The notes under the pieces are model-generated. The model saw only the letters and a list, made by a program, of their open reading frames with translations. It was not told where the DNA came from and made no database searches. DNA of 64,000 bases from RGIG7179 sp051893555 (GTDB lineage: Bacteria > Bacillota > Clostridia > Peptostreptococcales > Anaerovoracaceae), in assembly GCA_051893555.1 (NCBI GenBank), contig JBJFHL010000016.1:5097-69096 (forward strand), read 5' to 3'. A program made the translations under genes and the position numbers. Shown here one piece after another: positions 41,044 to 49,452 of the stretch. Every line of letters starts with the position of its first letter. Position 1 is the stretch's first letter.

Positions 41044-41982
41044 TCAGCGGCCTTTTCTACTGAAAACCACCAGGCTGGCGATGATGACCAGACCGCCGGC
41101 GAAGGTGGACAGGGACGGAACCTCGCCCAGCATGGCAAAACCCATGGCAGTGGAAAGGAGCGGTGTGAGGAACTGGTAGTTGGTCACGTCGCTGGTCTTT
41201 TCCGCCAAAGAAAAGGCGCGGCTCCACAGCAGGTAAGCAGTGGCGCTTGGCATGGCACCCAGATAGACGGCAGCCGCCAAAGCCGGAAGACAGGATGCTG
41301 CGGCCTGTCCGATCTGCGGCAGGGTCTGGGGCAGGAAAAACATGAGAAGCAGCGCTCCGCAGACCATGCTCCATGTGACGGTTTCCACCGCCGTGTAGCC
41401 CATGGAAAGGAGCTTCCGGTTCAGCAGGTTATACCCGCAGAACACGATGGCCGCACCGATCATGAACAGCAGGCCGCTGCCCATGGTGATCTCATTTCCT
41501 GTGATTCCGCTTCCGCTGCCGGCACTGCCGGATGTGCCGCTTCCGCTGACTGCAATGTCCGACAAAAGCAGGATTGCCACGCCGCCGAATGCTGCCGCGA
41601 TGGCGCACCAGCCCGCCGGACGGATTTTTTCATGGTAAAGAACGGAGGCACCCACTGCCGTCAGCACCGGTGTGGTGGCGATGATCAGGCTGGCCACAGC
41701 AGAATTCAGTGTCAGCATGCCCGTATTGAAAAACAGCATATACAGCGTAAATCCAAGACCGCCCGACAGCAGAAATAGGAGAATGTGGGCGGGCTTTTTT
41801 GGTTTGCTGAGGTGATTTTTGCAGCCGATTCCCAGCAAAATCACTGCAGCCAGGGTGCAGCGGAACAGCCTCAGGGCGTTGGGTGTGAAGGCCTGGGCGG
41901 CGATTTTGGTGATGGGGAATGCCGAGGACCAGAGAAAAACGGTGGTCATGGCGAACAGTGCGGATTTTGTGGATGATTTCAA
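41044..41982 (-). CDS. EamA/DMT-family transporter
   Basis: 312 residues from TTG 41982, chosen because AAGGAGG lies 9 nt upstream; longer frames start without a site. Ten hydrophobic helices and two EamA repeats are visible (FAMTTVFLWSSAFPITKIAAQAFTPNALRLFRC and GLLFMIGAAIVFCGYNLLNRKLL...QFLTPLLSTAMGFAMLGE). A Gly/Ser-rich loop (SGSGTSGSAGSGSG) joins the halves. The family exports metabolites or takes up amino acids and nucleotides; the substrate is unknown. It is convergent with the first moeA. Confidence 0.88.
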   Translation of the reverse strand: MKSSTKSALFAMTTVFLWSSAFPITKIAAQAFTPNALRLFRCTLAAVILLGIGCKNHLSKPKKPAHILLFLLSGGLGFTLYMLFFNTGMLTLNSAVASLIIATTPVLTAVGASVLYHEKIRPAGWCAIAAAFGGVAILLLSDIAVSGSGTSGSAGSGSGITGNEITMGSGLLFMIGAAIVFCGYNLLNRKLLSMGYTAVETVTWSMVCGALLLMFFLPQTLPQIGQAAASCLPALAAAVYLGAMPSATAYLLWSRAFSLAEKTSDVTNYQFLTPLLSTAMGFAMLGEVPSLSTFAGGLVIIASLVVFSRKGR

Positions 41983-42503
41983 GGTGCGATGCCTCCTTAT
42001 GATTGTACTGGAAAATAGTGTATCACAATTCGGCGGATTTTGGAAGAGGCAGCGCGGTTTTCGACGTTGCGGGCGAACGCGGTTTTCCAAAAAGGCTGAA
42101 AAGTTTTCTTTTTGAAAACTTTTCGAGGAAAAAAGAAAACATTACATTTTATGCAAGGAATATAATTGAATATTATGTAAATATATATAATAATGATATA
42201 ATAAAAACCAGAATAAAACGTGGGTTTTCTGAAGTTTTGTGTCCCATAGACTGAATCAGGCGTGAAAGTTTTCCTAAAAGGCCGAAAAGTTTTCTTTTTG
42301 AAAACAAAACGCGGTTTTTGGAAAACAGCGGGAAAGAAAACAGCGGGAAAGAAAACCGCAGGGCAGAAAACTGCGGGAAAAATTTTGGAAGAAAATCCCC
42401 CGTTGCACTATATAACATGATAGAATAGAAGCAGAGCCGAACGGAAAAAGCGAGAGCTCGGGCAATTCAGCAGAAAAATTCAGGAGAATTCAGGAGGAAG
42501 TGT
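41983..42503. other. AT-rich, repeat-rich gap before moeA2
   Basis: No gene is supported in 521 bp. Two 31-bp copies with the core GAAAAGTTTTCTTTTTGAAA lie at 42089-42119 and 42275-42305. Copy one extends into a perfect palindrome (GAAAAGTTTTC / GAAAACTTTTC, 42098-42124). Four tandem 15-bp units (AAAACAGCGGGAAAG and variants) occupy 42322-42381. A weak promoter (TTGGAA, 18 bp, TATATA, 42385-42414) may serve moeA2. Confidence 0.6.
42322..42381. repeat. Four tandem 15-bp repeats
   Basis: AAAACAGCGGGAAAG occurs twice exactly, then two diverged units (AAAACCGCAGGGCAG, AAAACTGCGGGAAAA). They are contiguous, so not CRISPR-like. Confidence 0.75.
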
Positions 42504-44498
42504 ATGAAGCGGAACCTGTACTTGAAAACCACACCGGTGGAGGAAGCACTGGCGAAATATATGGAGGCGATGCAGCAGGAGGGAATGCTGCAGCCGCAGA
42601 CGGAGGTCATCGACGCCTGCGACAGCCTGGGGCGGCGGACGGCAGGCCCGGTATTCGCCAGATGCTGCTCACCACTGTTTAATGCGTCGGCCATGGACGG
42701 GATTGCGGTTCGGGCGGCGGATACGAAGGGGGCGGACGAGAGCCGGCCGAAACGGCTGAAGCTGGGCCTGGACTATAAAATCGTCGATACGGGGGATCCC
42801 ATCAAAGCGCCTTTTGACGCAGTGATCATGGCGGAAGACGTGGTGGAACTCGATGAGGAGACGGTGGAAATCCGGGCTTCGGTGCCGGGATGGAATCACG
42901 TGCGGCCCATCGGAGAAGATATTGCGGTGGGCGAAATGATACTGCAGACCGGCCATGTGATCCGGCCGGTGGATATCGGCGTGCTGCTGGCCAGCGGCAA
43001 TCTGCAGGTGGAAGTGTACCGGAAACCGAGGGTGGGGATTTTGCCGACGGGGACTGAGATCATCAAACCCAGTGCCGTGCCGAAGGAAGGAGACATCATC
43101 GATTCCAATTCCGGCATGTTTGCCGCCATGGTGGAGGAAGCCGGTGGTGTGCCGGAGCGGCTGGACATCGTAGAAGACGATTATGAAAAAATAAAGGAAA
43201 CGGTACTTCGCCAGCTGGAAATCCAGGACATGGTGCTGATCAATGCCGGGTCCAGTGCAGGAACGGAAGACTATACGGTACATGTTTTGAGGGAAATCGG
43301 ACAGGTGGTCATTCACGGGGTGGCCATGAAGCCGGGAAAGCCGGTAATTCTGGCCATAGCAGACGGCAAGCCGGTCATCGGGCTGCCGGGGTATCCGGTC
43401 AGCGCGTGGCTGGCCTTTGAGAACTTCGTGACGCCGGTGCTGCGGGCACTGGGCGGTGATACGGCCGTCGCTGCTGCTGCGGCGGGAGCCGGTGCAGCGG
43501 GCAACGGCGCAGCCTCCGGCTCAGGCACCGTCGCCGCCACCAGCTCAGGCGTCGGATCCCGAACTGTCCAGGCAGTAATCTCCCGCCGGATCGTGTCCTC
43601 CCTGAAACATCGGGAATATGTCCGGGTGAAGATCGGAAAAGTTGGAGATAAACTGGTGGCGGCGCCGCTGGCCAGAGGGGCCGGCGCCGCCATGAGCCTG
43701 GTGCGGGCTGACGGGTTTTGCGTGATCCCGCAGAACAGTGAGGGCTTCGAAGCCGGCGAGACGGTGGAAGTCTGCCTGTACAAGGATCTGGAGGAAATCA
43801 AAAACACCCTGGTGTCCATCGGCAGCCACGATCTGATTCTGGATCTGATCGGCGACCGGATGGCCGCCGGAAACGGCGGATTCCACATGTCCAGCACCCA
43901 TGTGGGCAGCATGGGCGGGCTCATGGCCCTGCAGCGGAGAGAGACCACCATCGCGCCGACACACCTGCTGAACGAAGCAGACGGCGTGTACAACATCGCC
44001 ATCCTGAAGCAGATCTTTCCGGAAGGTACCATGGCTCTCATCAAGGGCGTGGATCGGATGCAGGGCATCATGGTGAAAAAGGGAAATCCGTTGGGTATCA
44101 AAGGTATCGAAGATCTGACCAGAGTCAGGTATGTGAACCGGCAGCGGGGTGCAGGCACTCGGGTTTTGCTGGACTATATGCTGAAACAGGCCGGGATCCG
44201 GCCGGAGGACATCGACGGCTATGAGAAAGAAGCGGCCACCCATATGGCGGTGGCGGCCCTTGTTGCCTCCGATGAGATCGATGCCGGCATGGGGGTCCAG
44301 TCGGCAGCCAGCGCCATGGGCCTGGACTTCATCGAAGTGGGACCGGAGGAATACGACTTTGCCATTTACCGGGAGGATCTGGAACTGCCGCAGGTGCAGG
44401 CGTTTCTGGAAATTCTGAAAAGCCGGGAATTCCATGAGAAACTGAAGGAGATGGGAGGCTACGGCTGGCGGCAGGCCGGGCGCATTGAATTGATTTAG
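42504..44498 (+). CDS. MoeA fused to a periplasmic-binding-protein-like domain
   Basis: 664 residues. Residues 1-~410 are MoeA-like (SLGRRTAGPVFA, FNASAMDGIAVRAAD, PTGTEIIKP, INAGSSAGTEDYTVHVL, HGVAMKPGKPVILAI, GLPGYPVSAWLAFENF), with a Gly/Ala/Ser-rich insertion (~315-345). Residues ~430-664 match the PBP-like domain of COG1910 molybdate-binding proteins: GSHDLILDLIGDRM, SSTHVGSMGGLMAL, APTHLLNEADGVYN, RQRGAGTRVLLDYML and EAATHMAVAALVASDEIDAGMGV. The fusion may sense or bind the metal or cofactor. It is the second MoeA of the region. Confidence 0.88.
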   Translation: MKRNLYLKTTPVEEALAKYMEAMQQEGMLQPQTEVIDACDSLGRRTAGPVFARCCSPLFNASAMDGIAVRAADTKGADESRPKRLKLGLDYKIVDTGDPIKAPFDAVIMAEDVVELDEETVEIRASVPGWNHVRPIGEDIAVGEMILQTGHVIRPVDIGVLLASGNLQVEVYRKPRVGILPTGTEIIKPSAVPKEGDIIDSNSGMFAAMVEEAGGVPERLDIVEDDYEKIKETVLRQLEIQDMVLINAGSSAGTEDYTVHVLREIGQVVIHGVAMKPGKPVILAIADGKPVIGLPGYPVSAWLAFENFVTPVLRALGGDTAVAAAAAGAGAAGNGAASGSGTVAATSSGVGSRTVQAVISRRIVSSLKHREYVRVKIGKVGDKLVAAPLARGAGAAMSLVRADGFCVIPQNSEGFEAGETVEVCLYKDLEEIKNTLVSIGSHDLILDLIGDRMAAGNGGFHMSSTHVGSMGGLMALQRRETTIAPTHLLNEADGVYNIAILKQIFPEGTMALIKGVDRMQGIMVKKGNPLGIKGIEDLTRVRYVNRQRGAGTRVLLDYMLKQAGIRPEDIDGYEKEAATHMAVAALVASDEIDAGMGVQSAASAMGLDFIEVGPEEYDFAIYREDLELPQVQAFLEILKSREFHEKLKEMGGYGWRQAGRIELI

Positions 44499-44566
44499 AA
44501 CAGAGGCGGCCGGCGGTGTAGATACCGGGCGGCTGCGTCAAATGAAAAGAACGAAAGGGGTAAAAC

Positions 44567-45235
44567 ATGCAGAAAATACTGATTGCAGAGGATGACGCAG
44601 CCATCCGGGATTTACTGAAGCTGTACCTGGAAAGCGAGGGTTACCAGATCCTCAGTGCGGAAAACGGAAGACAAGCGCTGGAAATCGTGCAGACACAGCG
44701 GCCGGCACTGGCCATCCTGGACATCATGATGCCGGAAATGAACGGGCTGGATCTGACCCGGCATCTGCGGGAGCAGACCATGATGCCCATCCTGATTCTG
44801 TCGGCCAGAGATCAGGACCACGATAAAATCCTGGGACTGAACATCGGCGCCGACGACTATATGACGAAACCCTTCAACCCACTGGAAGTGGTGGCTCGGG
44901 TCAAAGCCCTGCTGCGGCGGTCCGGAAGCGCCGCCGAAGTGGTGAAAGCCGGCGATTTCTGTCTGGATCTTTCCGCCCACACCCTGACCAAAAGAGAGAA
45001 CCCGATTCCTCTGACACCGATGGAATACAAGATTTTGTCGGTGATGATGCGAAACCCCGGCCGGATCTACACCAAAGTCCAGCTGTATGAAACCGTCAGC
45101 GGTGAGTATTTTGAGAGTGACGAAAACACCATCATGGTGCACATCTCCAGGATCCGGGAAAAACTGGAGGACGACCCGAAGCGGCCGGTACATATCATCA
45201 CGGTAAGAGGGGTGGGATATAAATTTGAAGAATAA
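44567..45235 (+). CDS. OmpR-family response regulator
   Basis: 222 residues. The receiver has the acidic pocket EDD at 8-10, phospho-acceptor Asp52 (LAILDIMMPEMNG), LSARD and the YMTKPF Lys. The C-terminal winged helix includes PIPLTPMEYKILSVMMRNPGRIYTKVQLYE and GVGYKFEE. AAAGGGG precedes the start. It overlaps the sensor kinase by 11 bp. A PmrA-box-like repeat at 46814-46828 is a likely target. Confidence 0.95.
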   Translation: MQKILIAEDDAAIRDLLKLYLESEGYQILSAENGRQALEIVQTQRPALAILDIMMPEMNGLDLTRHLREQTMMPILILSARDQDHDKILGLNIGADDYMTKPFNPLEVVARVKALLRRSGSAAEVVKAGDFCLDLSAHTLTKRENPIPLTPMEYKILSVMMRNPGRIYTKVQLYETVSGEYFESDENTIMVHISRIREKLEDDPKRPVHIITVRGVGYKFEE

Positions 45236-46817
45236 CGAAAAAAAGGGCAGGCTGGTGGTGCTGCTGGCCCGCGGATTTCTGCTGTTTACGGCCACACTGC
45301 TGGTGCTGACCGTTTGCGTGTTCCAGATCAGCCAGGCCTATTACGACCACCTGAGCCGGATCCCGGACTACGACAATCTGCGGCAGAACGACGACCTGAA
45401 TGGGGGAAATTATGAGGAAGTATCCGTGGAAAAATACCTGGGCAAAGGCGGAGCGTTTGCCGTGCTGAACGGCGACGGGACGCTGGCATACGGCTCTTCG
45501 GAAGTCATGGAGAAGGGATTTACCGCCGGAGAACTGGAATGCATGCAGGATTACGATGCCTATTCCTATGTGGTTTGCACCCCGTTCCTGACGCCGGATG
45601 GAGACAAAGAGTACATCTTCACCAAATATCTTTATGAAGAGGATGAAGAACTGGTCATGATTCTCAATGAAGATCTGGAGGTAGTGGACGGCGGTTTCGG
45701 GGATGGGCGCAAAATCTACACACCCGGCGAGGTTTCTTTTCTCCGGGGGGACACGGTGCCTGGGTTCGAATTTTATCACTGCAGTCTGGAGAACGGACGT
45801 ACCCTGGTGGGAATGTCGAGGGTAAAGGAGTATCAGGATTATTACAATATGAGCGCCAAGGCCAACCGGCTGTTTCTGGTGCTGCTGCCCATGTACGCGC
45901 TGGTGCTGGGATTTTTCCTGCTGTGGATCAACCGGCAGATCAAGACCCCGCTGGTGCGGCTCAACCGTGCCATCGAAAGTCTGGCCGCCGGCAGTGATGC
46001 CAGGACCGGGGATCTGAAAGGACCGTGGGAGATCCGGCAGATCGGAAAGAATTTCGATCGGATGGCAGACCGGCTGGCAGAAAGTGAAGCCCAGCGGCAG
46101 AAGATGGACGGCGAGCGGCAGAAGCTGCTGGCGGATATTTCCCATGATCTGAAAACGCCGATCACGGTAATTTCCGGCTATACCCGGGCCATCCGGGACG
46201 GCAAGGTGCCGGAAGACAAGATGGATACCTATCTCCAGCTGATCGACACCAAGGCAGCGGAACTGACCGATCTGGTCAATTCCTTCCACGAATTCAGCAA
46301 GGTGGAGCATCCGGCCTTTACGCTGCAGACCCGCAGAACGGATGTCTGTGAATTCATGCGGGGGTATCTGGCAGACCGATATAATGAAATTGAATTATCC
46401 GGCTTTTCCCTGCGGGCCTTTATTCCGGAGGAGAAAGCCATCTACTGCATGATCGACAGCGGACAGATGCGCAGGGCGCTGGATAATATTCTGTATAATA
46501 CCCTGCGCCACAACAGCCTCGGAACGGTGCTGGTGGCTTCCGTCAGCGAGGTGGAACGGGGAAGCGGGGATCTTCCGTGCGCCAGAATCGTGCTGGCGGA
46601 CAACGGAAGCGGCATTCCGCCTGCCATGCGGGAAACGCTGTTTGAACCGTTTATCAAGGGAGATGAAGCCCGGGGCGGCAGCGGAGGCAGCGGTCTGGGT
46701 CTGGCCATCACCCGCAGGATCATCCAGGCCCACGGAGGCAGCGTCCGGCTGCTGGAACCGTCGGCGGGAGGATACAGCACGGAATTTGAGATTTTGCTCC
46801 GAAAAACAGAACCTTAA
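45225..46817 (+). CDS. Sensor histidine kinase
   Basis: 530 residues from TTG 45225, supported by GAGGGGTGGG upstream. One helix lies at ~11-36, an extracellular sensor domain of about 175 residues follows, and a second helix is at ~215-235. HAMP comes next, then HisKA with His307 in ADISHDLKTPITVISGY, and the HATPase with NILYNTLRHN, LADNGSGIP and GGSGLGLAITRRI. It phosphorylates the adjacent response regulator. The signal is unknown; the ABC transporter downstream suggests a peptide or antibiotic stress. Confidence 0.93.
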   Translation: MKNNEKKGRLVVLLARGFLLFTATLLVLTVCVFQISQAYYDHLSRIPDYDNLRQNDDLNGGNYEEVSVEKYLGKGGAFAVLNGDGTLAYGSSEVMEKGFTAGELECMQDYDAYSYVVCTPFLTPDGDKEYIFTKYLYEEDEELVMILNEDLEVVDGGFGDGRKIYTPGEVSFLRGDTVPGFEFYHCSLENGRTLVGMSRVKEYQDYYNMSAKANRLFLVLLPMYALVLGFFLLWINRQIKTPLVRLNRAIESLAAGSDARTGDLKGPWEIRQIGKNFDRMADRLAESEAQRQKMDGERQKLLADISHDLKTPITVISGYTRAIRDGKVPEDKMDTYLQLIDTKAAELTDLVNSFHEFSKVEHPAFTLQTRRTDVCEFMRGYLADRYNEIELSGFSLRAFIPEEKAIYCMIDSGQMRRALDNILYNTLRHNSLGTVLVASVSEVERGSGDLPCARIVLADNGSGIPPAMRETLFEPFIKGDEARGGSGGSGLGLAITRRIIQAHGGSVRLLEPSAGGYSTEFEILLRKTEP

Positions 46818-46828
46818 GAAATCTTAAG
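46814..46828 (+). promoter_or_regulatory. PmrA-box-like direct repeat at the ABC operon promoter
   Basis: TTAAG-N5-TTAAG (46814-46818 and 46824-46828) overlaps the kinase stop codon. An extended -10, TGCTATACT (46858-46866), lies about 30 bp downstream, and no good -35 is present, as expected for an activator-dependent promoter. Confidence 0.6.
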
Positions 46829-46891
46829 ATTTCGGAAAGAATGGGGAAAGAAAGATTTGCTATACTGAAGTTGCAGAAGGGAGAACGGACC

Positions 46892-47617
46892 ATGGAACAA
46901 GCATGTCATCGTGACCGGCCTGTGATTCAGGTCAGGCGGCTGAGAAAAGAATACATCATGGGTGAAGAGCGTGTCGTGGCACTGAAAGACATCAATCTGT
47001 CCATCATGCGAGGGGAAATCTGCTGTATTTTCGGTACGTCGGGTTCCGGAAAGAGTACGCTGCTGAATCAGCTGGCGGGTCTGGAGAAACCGACGCGGGG
47101 GCAGGTGCTGATCGGGGGCGTACCTGTATCCCGACTGGACGAAAACGGCCTTGCGGCCTTCCGGCAGAAGCATGTGGGCTTCGTGTTTCAGTCCTATAAT
47201 CTGCTTCCGGAACTGACAGCGGTGGAGAATGTGGCGATGCCGCTGATGTTCCGCGGCGTACCGAAGGAGGTGCGGGAACTGGAAGCGAAAAAAATGCTGT
47301 GCCGCGTGGGGCTGGCCAACCGGATGGACCATTATCCGGGGCAAATGTCCGGCGGTCAGCAGCAGAGAGCAGGCATCGCCCGGGCGTTTATCACGCGTCC
47401 GGACATCGTGTTTGCCGATGAACCGACCGGCAACCTGGATTCCAGGACCACCAAAGAGGTCATGGAAATGATCCACCGGTTTGCAAGGACCTTTCATCAG
47501 ACCATTGTACTGGTGTCCCACGACCCGGAAATGACGGAATACGCAGACCGGATCGTGACCTTAGTAGACGGCGAAATCGTCAGCGATAAAAGAACCCGAG
47601 GGGAGAATGCAATATGA
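46892..47617 (+). CDS. MacB/LolD-type ABC transporter ATPase
   Basis: 241 residues from ATG 46892, with AGAAGGGAG upstream; ATG 46841 is in frame but weak. Walker A FGTSGSGKST, LolD/MacB-type AFRQKHVGFVFQSYNLLPELTAVENV, signature MSGGQQQRAGIARA and Walker B IVFADEPTGNLD are present. It pairs with the FtsX-like permease at 49449. It overlaps the next gene by ATGA. Confidence 0.95.
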   Translation: MEQACHRDRPVIQVRRLRKEYIMGEERVVALKDINLSIMRGEICCIFGTSGSGKSTLLNQLAGLEKPTRGQVLIGGVPVSRLDENGLAAFRQKHVGFVFQSYNLLPELTAVENVAMPLMFRGVPKEVRELEAKKMLCRVGLANRMDHYPGQMSGGQQQRAGIARAFITRPDIVFADEPTGNLDSRTTKEVMEMIHRFARTFHQTIVLVSHDPEMTEYADRIVTLVDGEIVSDKRTRGENAI

Positions 47618-49452
47618 AAGAGTGCTTAAGAAAGTGTTTTGCAATATATCTGATACTGATAGTGCTGATGACCATGATTATGGCTGGTACCGGTGCGGCC
47701 TGGGCACAGAATGCAGGCGGCGGGCAGCTGGTGGCTGTGGGATATACGGCAGACAGATCCTATATCACAAAGGATATGATCGTAAACCTGAGTATCAAGC
47801 TGAAGCATACCGGAAAGCAGACCGTGGATGACGGCCTGGTGGATGTGACGCGGCTGGTGGACAGCTTCAGCGGCGGTAAAATAGACAAAGCGGTGACTTC
47901 CGGGGAAGGACAGACTTTCACCATGGATGTTTCGGTCAGCGGACTGAAATATACCGGCAGCGGAAGGAGCCTGAAGCTGATGGTAGGCATTGACGGGGAT
48001 TATGAAGAGATCGAGATTCCGATCACGGAATGCAAAGAATATGAAGAACCGACCTACGAGCCGGTACAGCCGTCGGATCCGGATCCGATCCCGGCGCCGA
48101 AAGCCATCCTGAGCCGGAACGAGATGCCAAGCTCCATGAAGGCAAAGGAAGAGCGAACCATCACGGTATATGTGAAAAATGTGGGGACCACCACCATGAA
48201 CAATCCGGTCATCAGCTTTACGGCGTCAGACTGCCTGATGCTTCCGGGAGCCAGTTCCACCCTGCAGATGAAGAGCATCGCACCGGGAAAGACGGAGAGC
48301 GTAGACATTCTGGTCCGGGCGATGGAGCAGGTGACCAGCTCCAGTCAGTATCTGGATGCGGAACTTCGGTTCGAATATTTTAATCGGGTTGCGACTGTCG
48401 ATGGCAGCAGCAGCGGTAAGATCAGCATTCCTGCCAAAGTAACGGAAGAGAAAAAACCGGAGGAGGAAGAAACGGTGACTGACAGTCCGGTACCGAATCT
48501 GATCATCACCCATTTCAATTACGGCGGCGGTTCCGTGGCGGCAGGTTCCGCCTTTGATCTGAGCTTTGATTTTGTCAATACCAGCAGCAGCCTGGCTGCG
48601 GAGAATGTGGTAGTGACCGTGGAAGGCGGAGAGGGCTTTACCATCAACGGATCCACCAACACCTTCTATTTCGAAAAAGTGAAAGCAGGCGGCAAGAAGA
48701 CGGTTACCGTGCCAATGAAGGTAATGCAGACCGTAGCCAACGGTGCGCAGCCGGTTTCCGTCAGCTTTAAATATGAATATGTGGATCATAAAAAGCGGAA
48801 TGCTTCTTCGGCGGATCTGAAGATCACCGTGCCGGTCTACCAGAAAGACCGGTTTGAGATCGCAAGACCGGTGGTGCCTGTCATGGTTTATGCAGGGGAA
48901 GAAAACAGCATTACCATGTCCTATGTGAATAAGGGCAAATCGGACATTCTCAATGTGGAAGCCGCACTGGAAGGAAATGTGGACACCTATACGCCGGTAC
49001 AGAATATCGGCAATCTGGAGCCGGGAAAGAGCGGAACCATCGCCTTTTCTGTCACGGCACTGGAAGCAGGCGAAGCTGAATTCACCATTAAAGTTACATA
49101 TGAAGATGCCAACGGGGATACCAAAACCAGAGAATTTCCGGTGACCATGGCTGTGGAGGAAATGGTGTATGATGATCCGGGTATGGAGGAGCCGATGGAT
49201 CCGGGCATGGAGGAGCCGGAGAAGTCAGGCCCTAGTCTGCCTGTAATCCTGGGGATTGCGGCAGCTATCATTCTTGCAGCAATTTTCATCATCCGCAAGC
49301 GGAAAAAAGCCGCCGCACTGAAAAAGGAAGCGGCCATGTGGGATAGCTGGGACGATGACATGACCGGCGGTTCGTCCGGCGCATCCGGCGGCACGGCCAC
49401 CGGAACAGACGGTGCTTCGTCCGGTACCGGCAGCACGGAGGGAAAGAAATGA
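47614..49452 (+). CDS. Large exported CARDB-like protein of the ABC operon
   Basis: 612 residues. A signal peptide (LILIVLMTMIMAGTGAAWAQ) is followed by tandem Ig-like/CARDB repeats, for example RTITVYVKNVGTTTMNNPVISF, AFDLSFDFVNTSSSLAAENV and ENSITMSYVNKGKSDILNVEAALEG. One C-terminal helix (LPVILGIAAAIILAAIFII) and a Gly/Ser/Thr-rich cytoplasmic tail complete it. It occupies the place of a MacA/HlyD adaptor and is translationally coupled to the ATPase and permease, so it may be an extracellular adaptor or substrate-receiving protein. Function is not established. Confidence 0.8.
   Translation: MKECLRKCFAIYLILIVLMTMIMAGTGAAWAQNAGGGQLVAVGYTADRSYITKDMIVNLSIKLKHTGKQTVDDGLVDVTRLVDSFSGGKIDKAVTSGEGQTFTMDVSVSGLKYTGSGRSLKLMVGIDGDYEEIEIPITECKEYEEPTYEPVQPSDPDPIPAPKAILSRNEMPSSMKAKEERTITVYVKNVGTTTMNNPVISFTASDCLMLPGASSTLQMKSIAPGKTESVDILVRAMEQVTSSSQYLDAELRFEYFNRVATVDGSSSGKISIPAKVTEEKKPEEEETVTDSPVPNLIITHFNYGGGSVAAGSAFDLSFDFVNTSSSLAAENVVVTVEGGEGFTINGSTNTFYFEKVKAGGKKTVTVPMKVMQTVANGAQPVSVSFKYEYVDHKKRNASSADLKITVPVYQKDRFEIARPVVPVMVYAGEENSITMSYVNKGKSDILNVEAALEGNVDTYTPVQNIGNLEPGKSGTIAFSVTALEAGEAEFTIKVTYEDANGDTKTREFPVTMAVEEMVYDDPGMEEPMDPGMEEPEKSGPSLPVILGIAAAIILAAIFIIRKRKKAAALKKEAAMWDSWDDDMTGGSSGASGGTATGTDGASSGTGSTEGKK

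Noticed and set aside
41038..41778. Plus-strand open frame opposite the EamA-type transporter
   Set aside because: Low-complexity His/Gln-rich translation. The minus strand encodes ten consistent transmembrane helices.
42322..42381. Possible CRISPR array
   Set aside because: The 15-bp units are contiguous, have no spacers and no cas genes are nearby.
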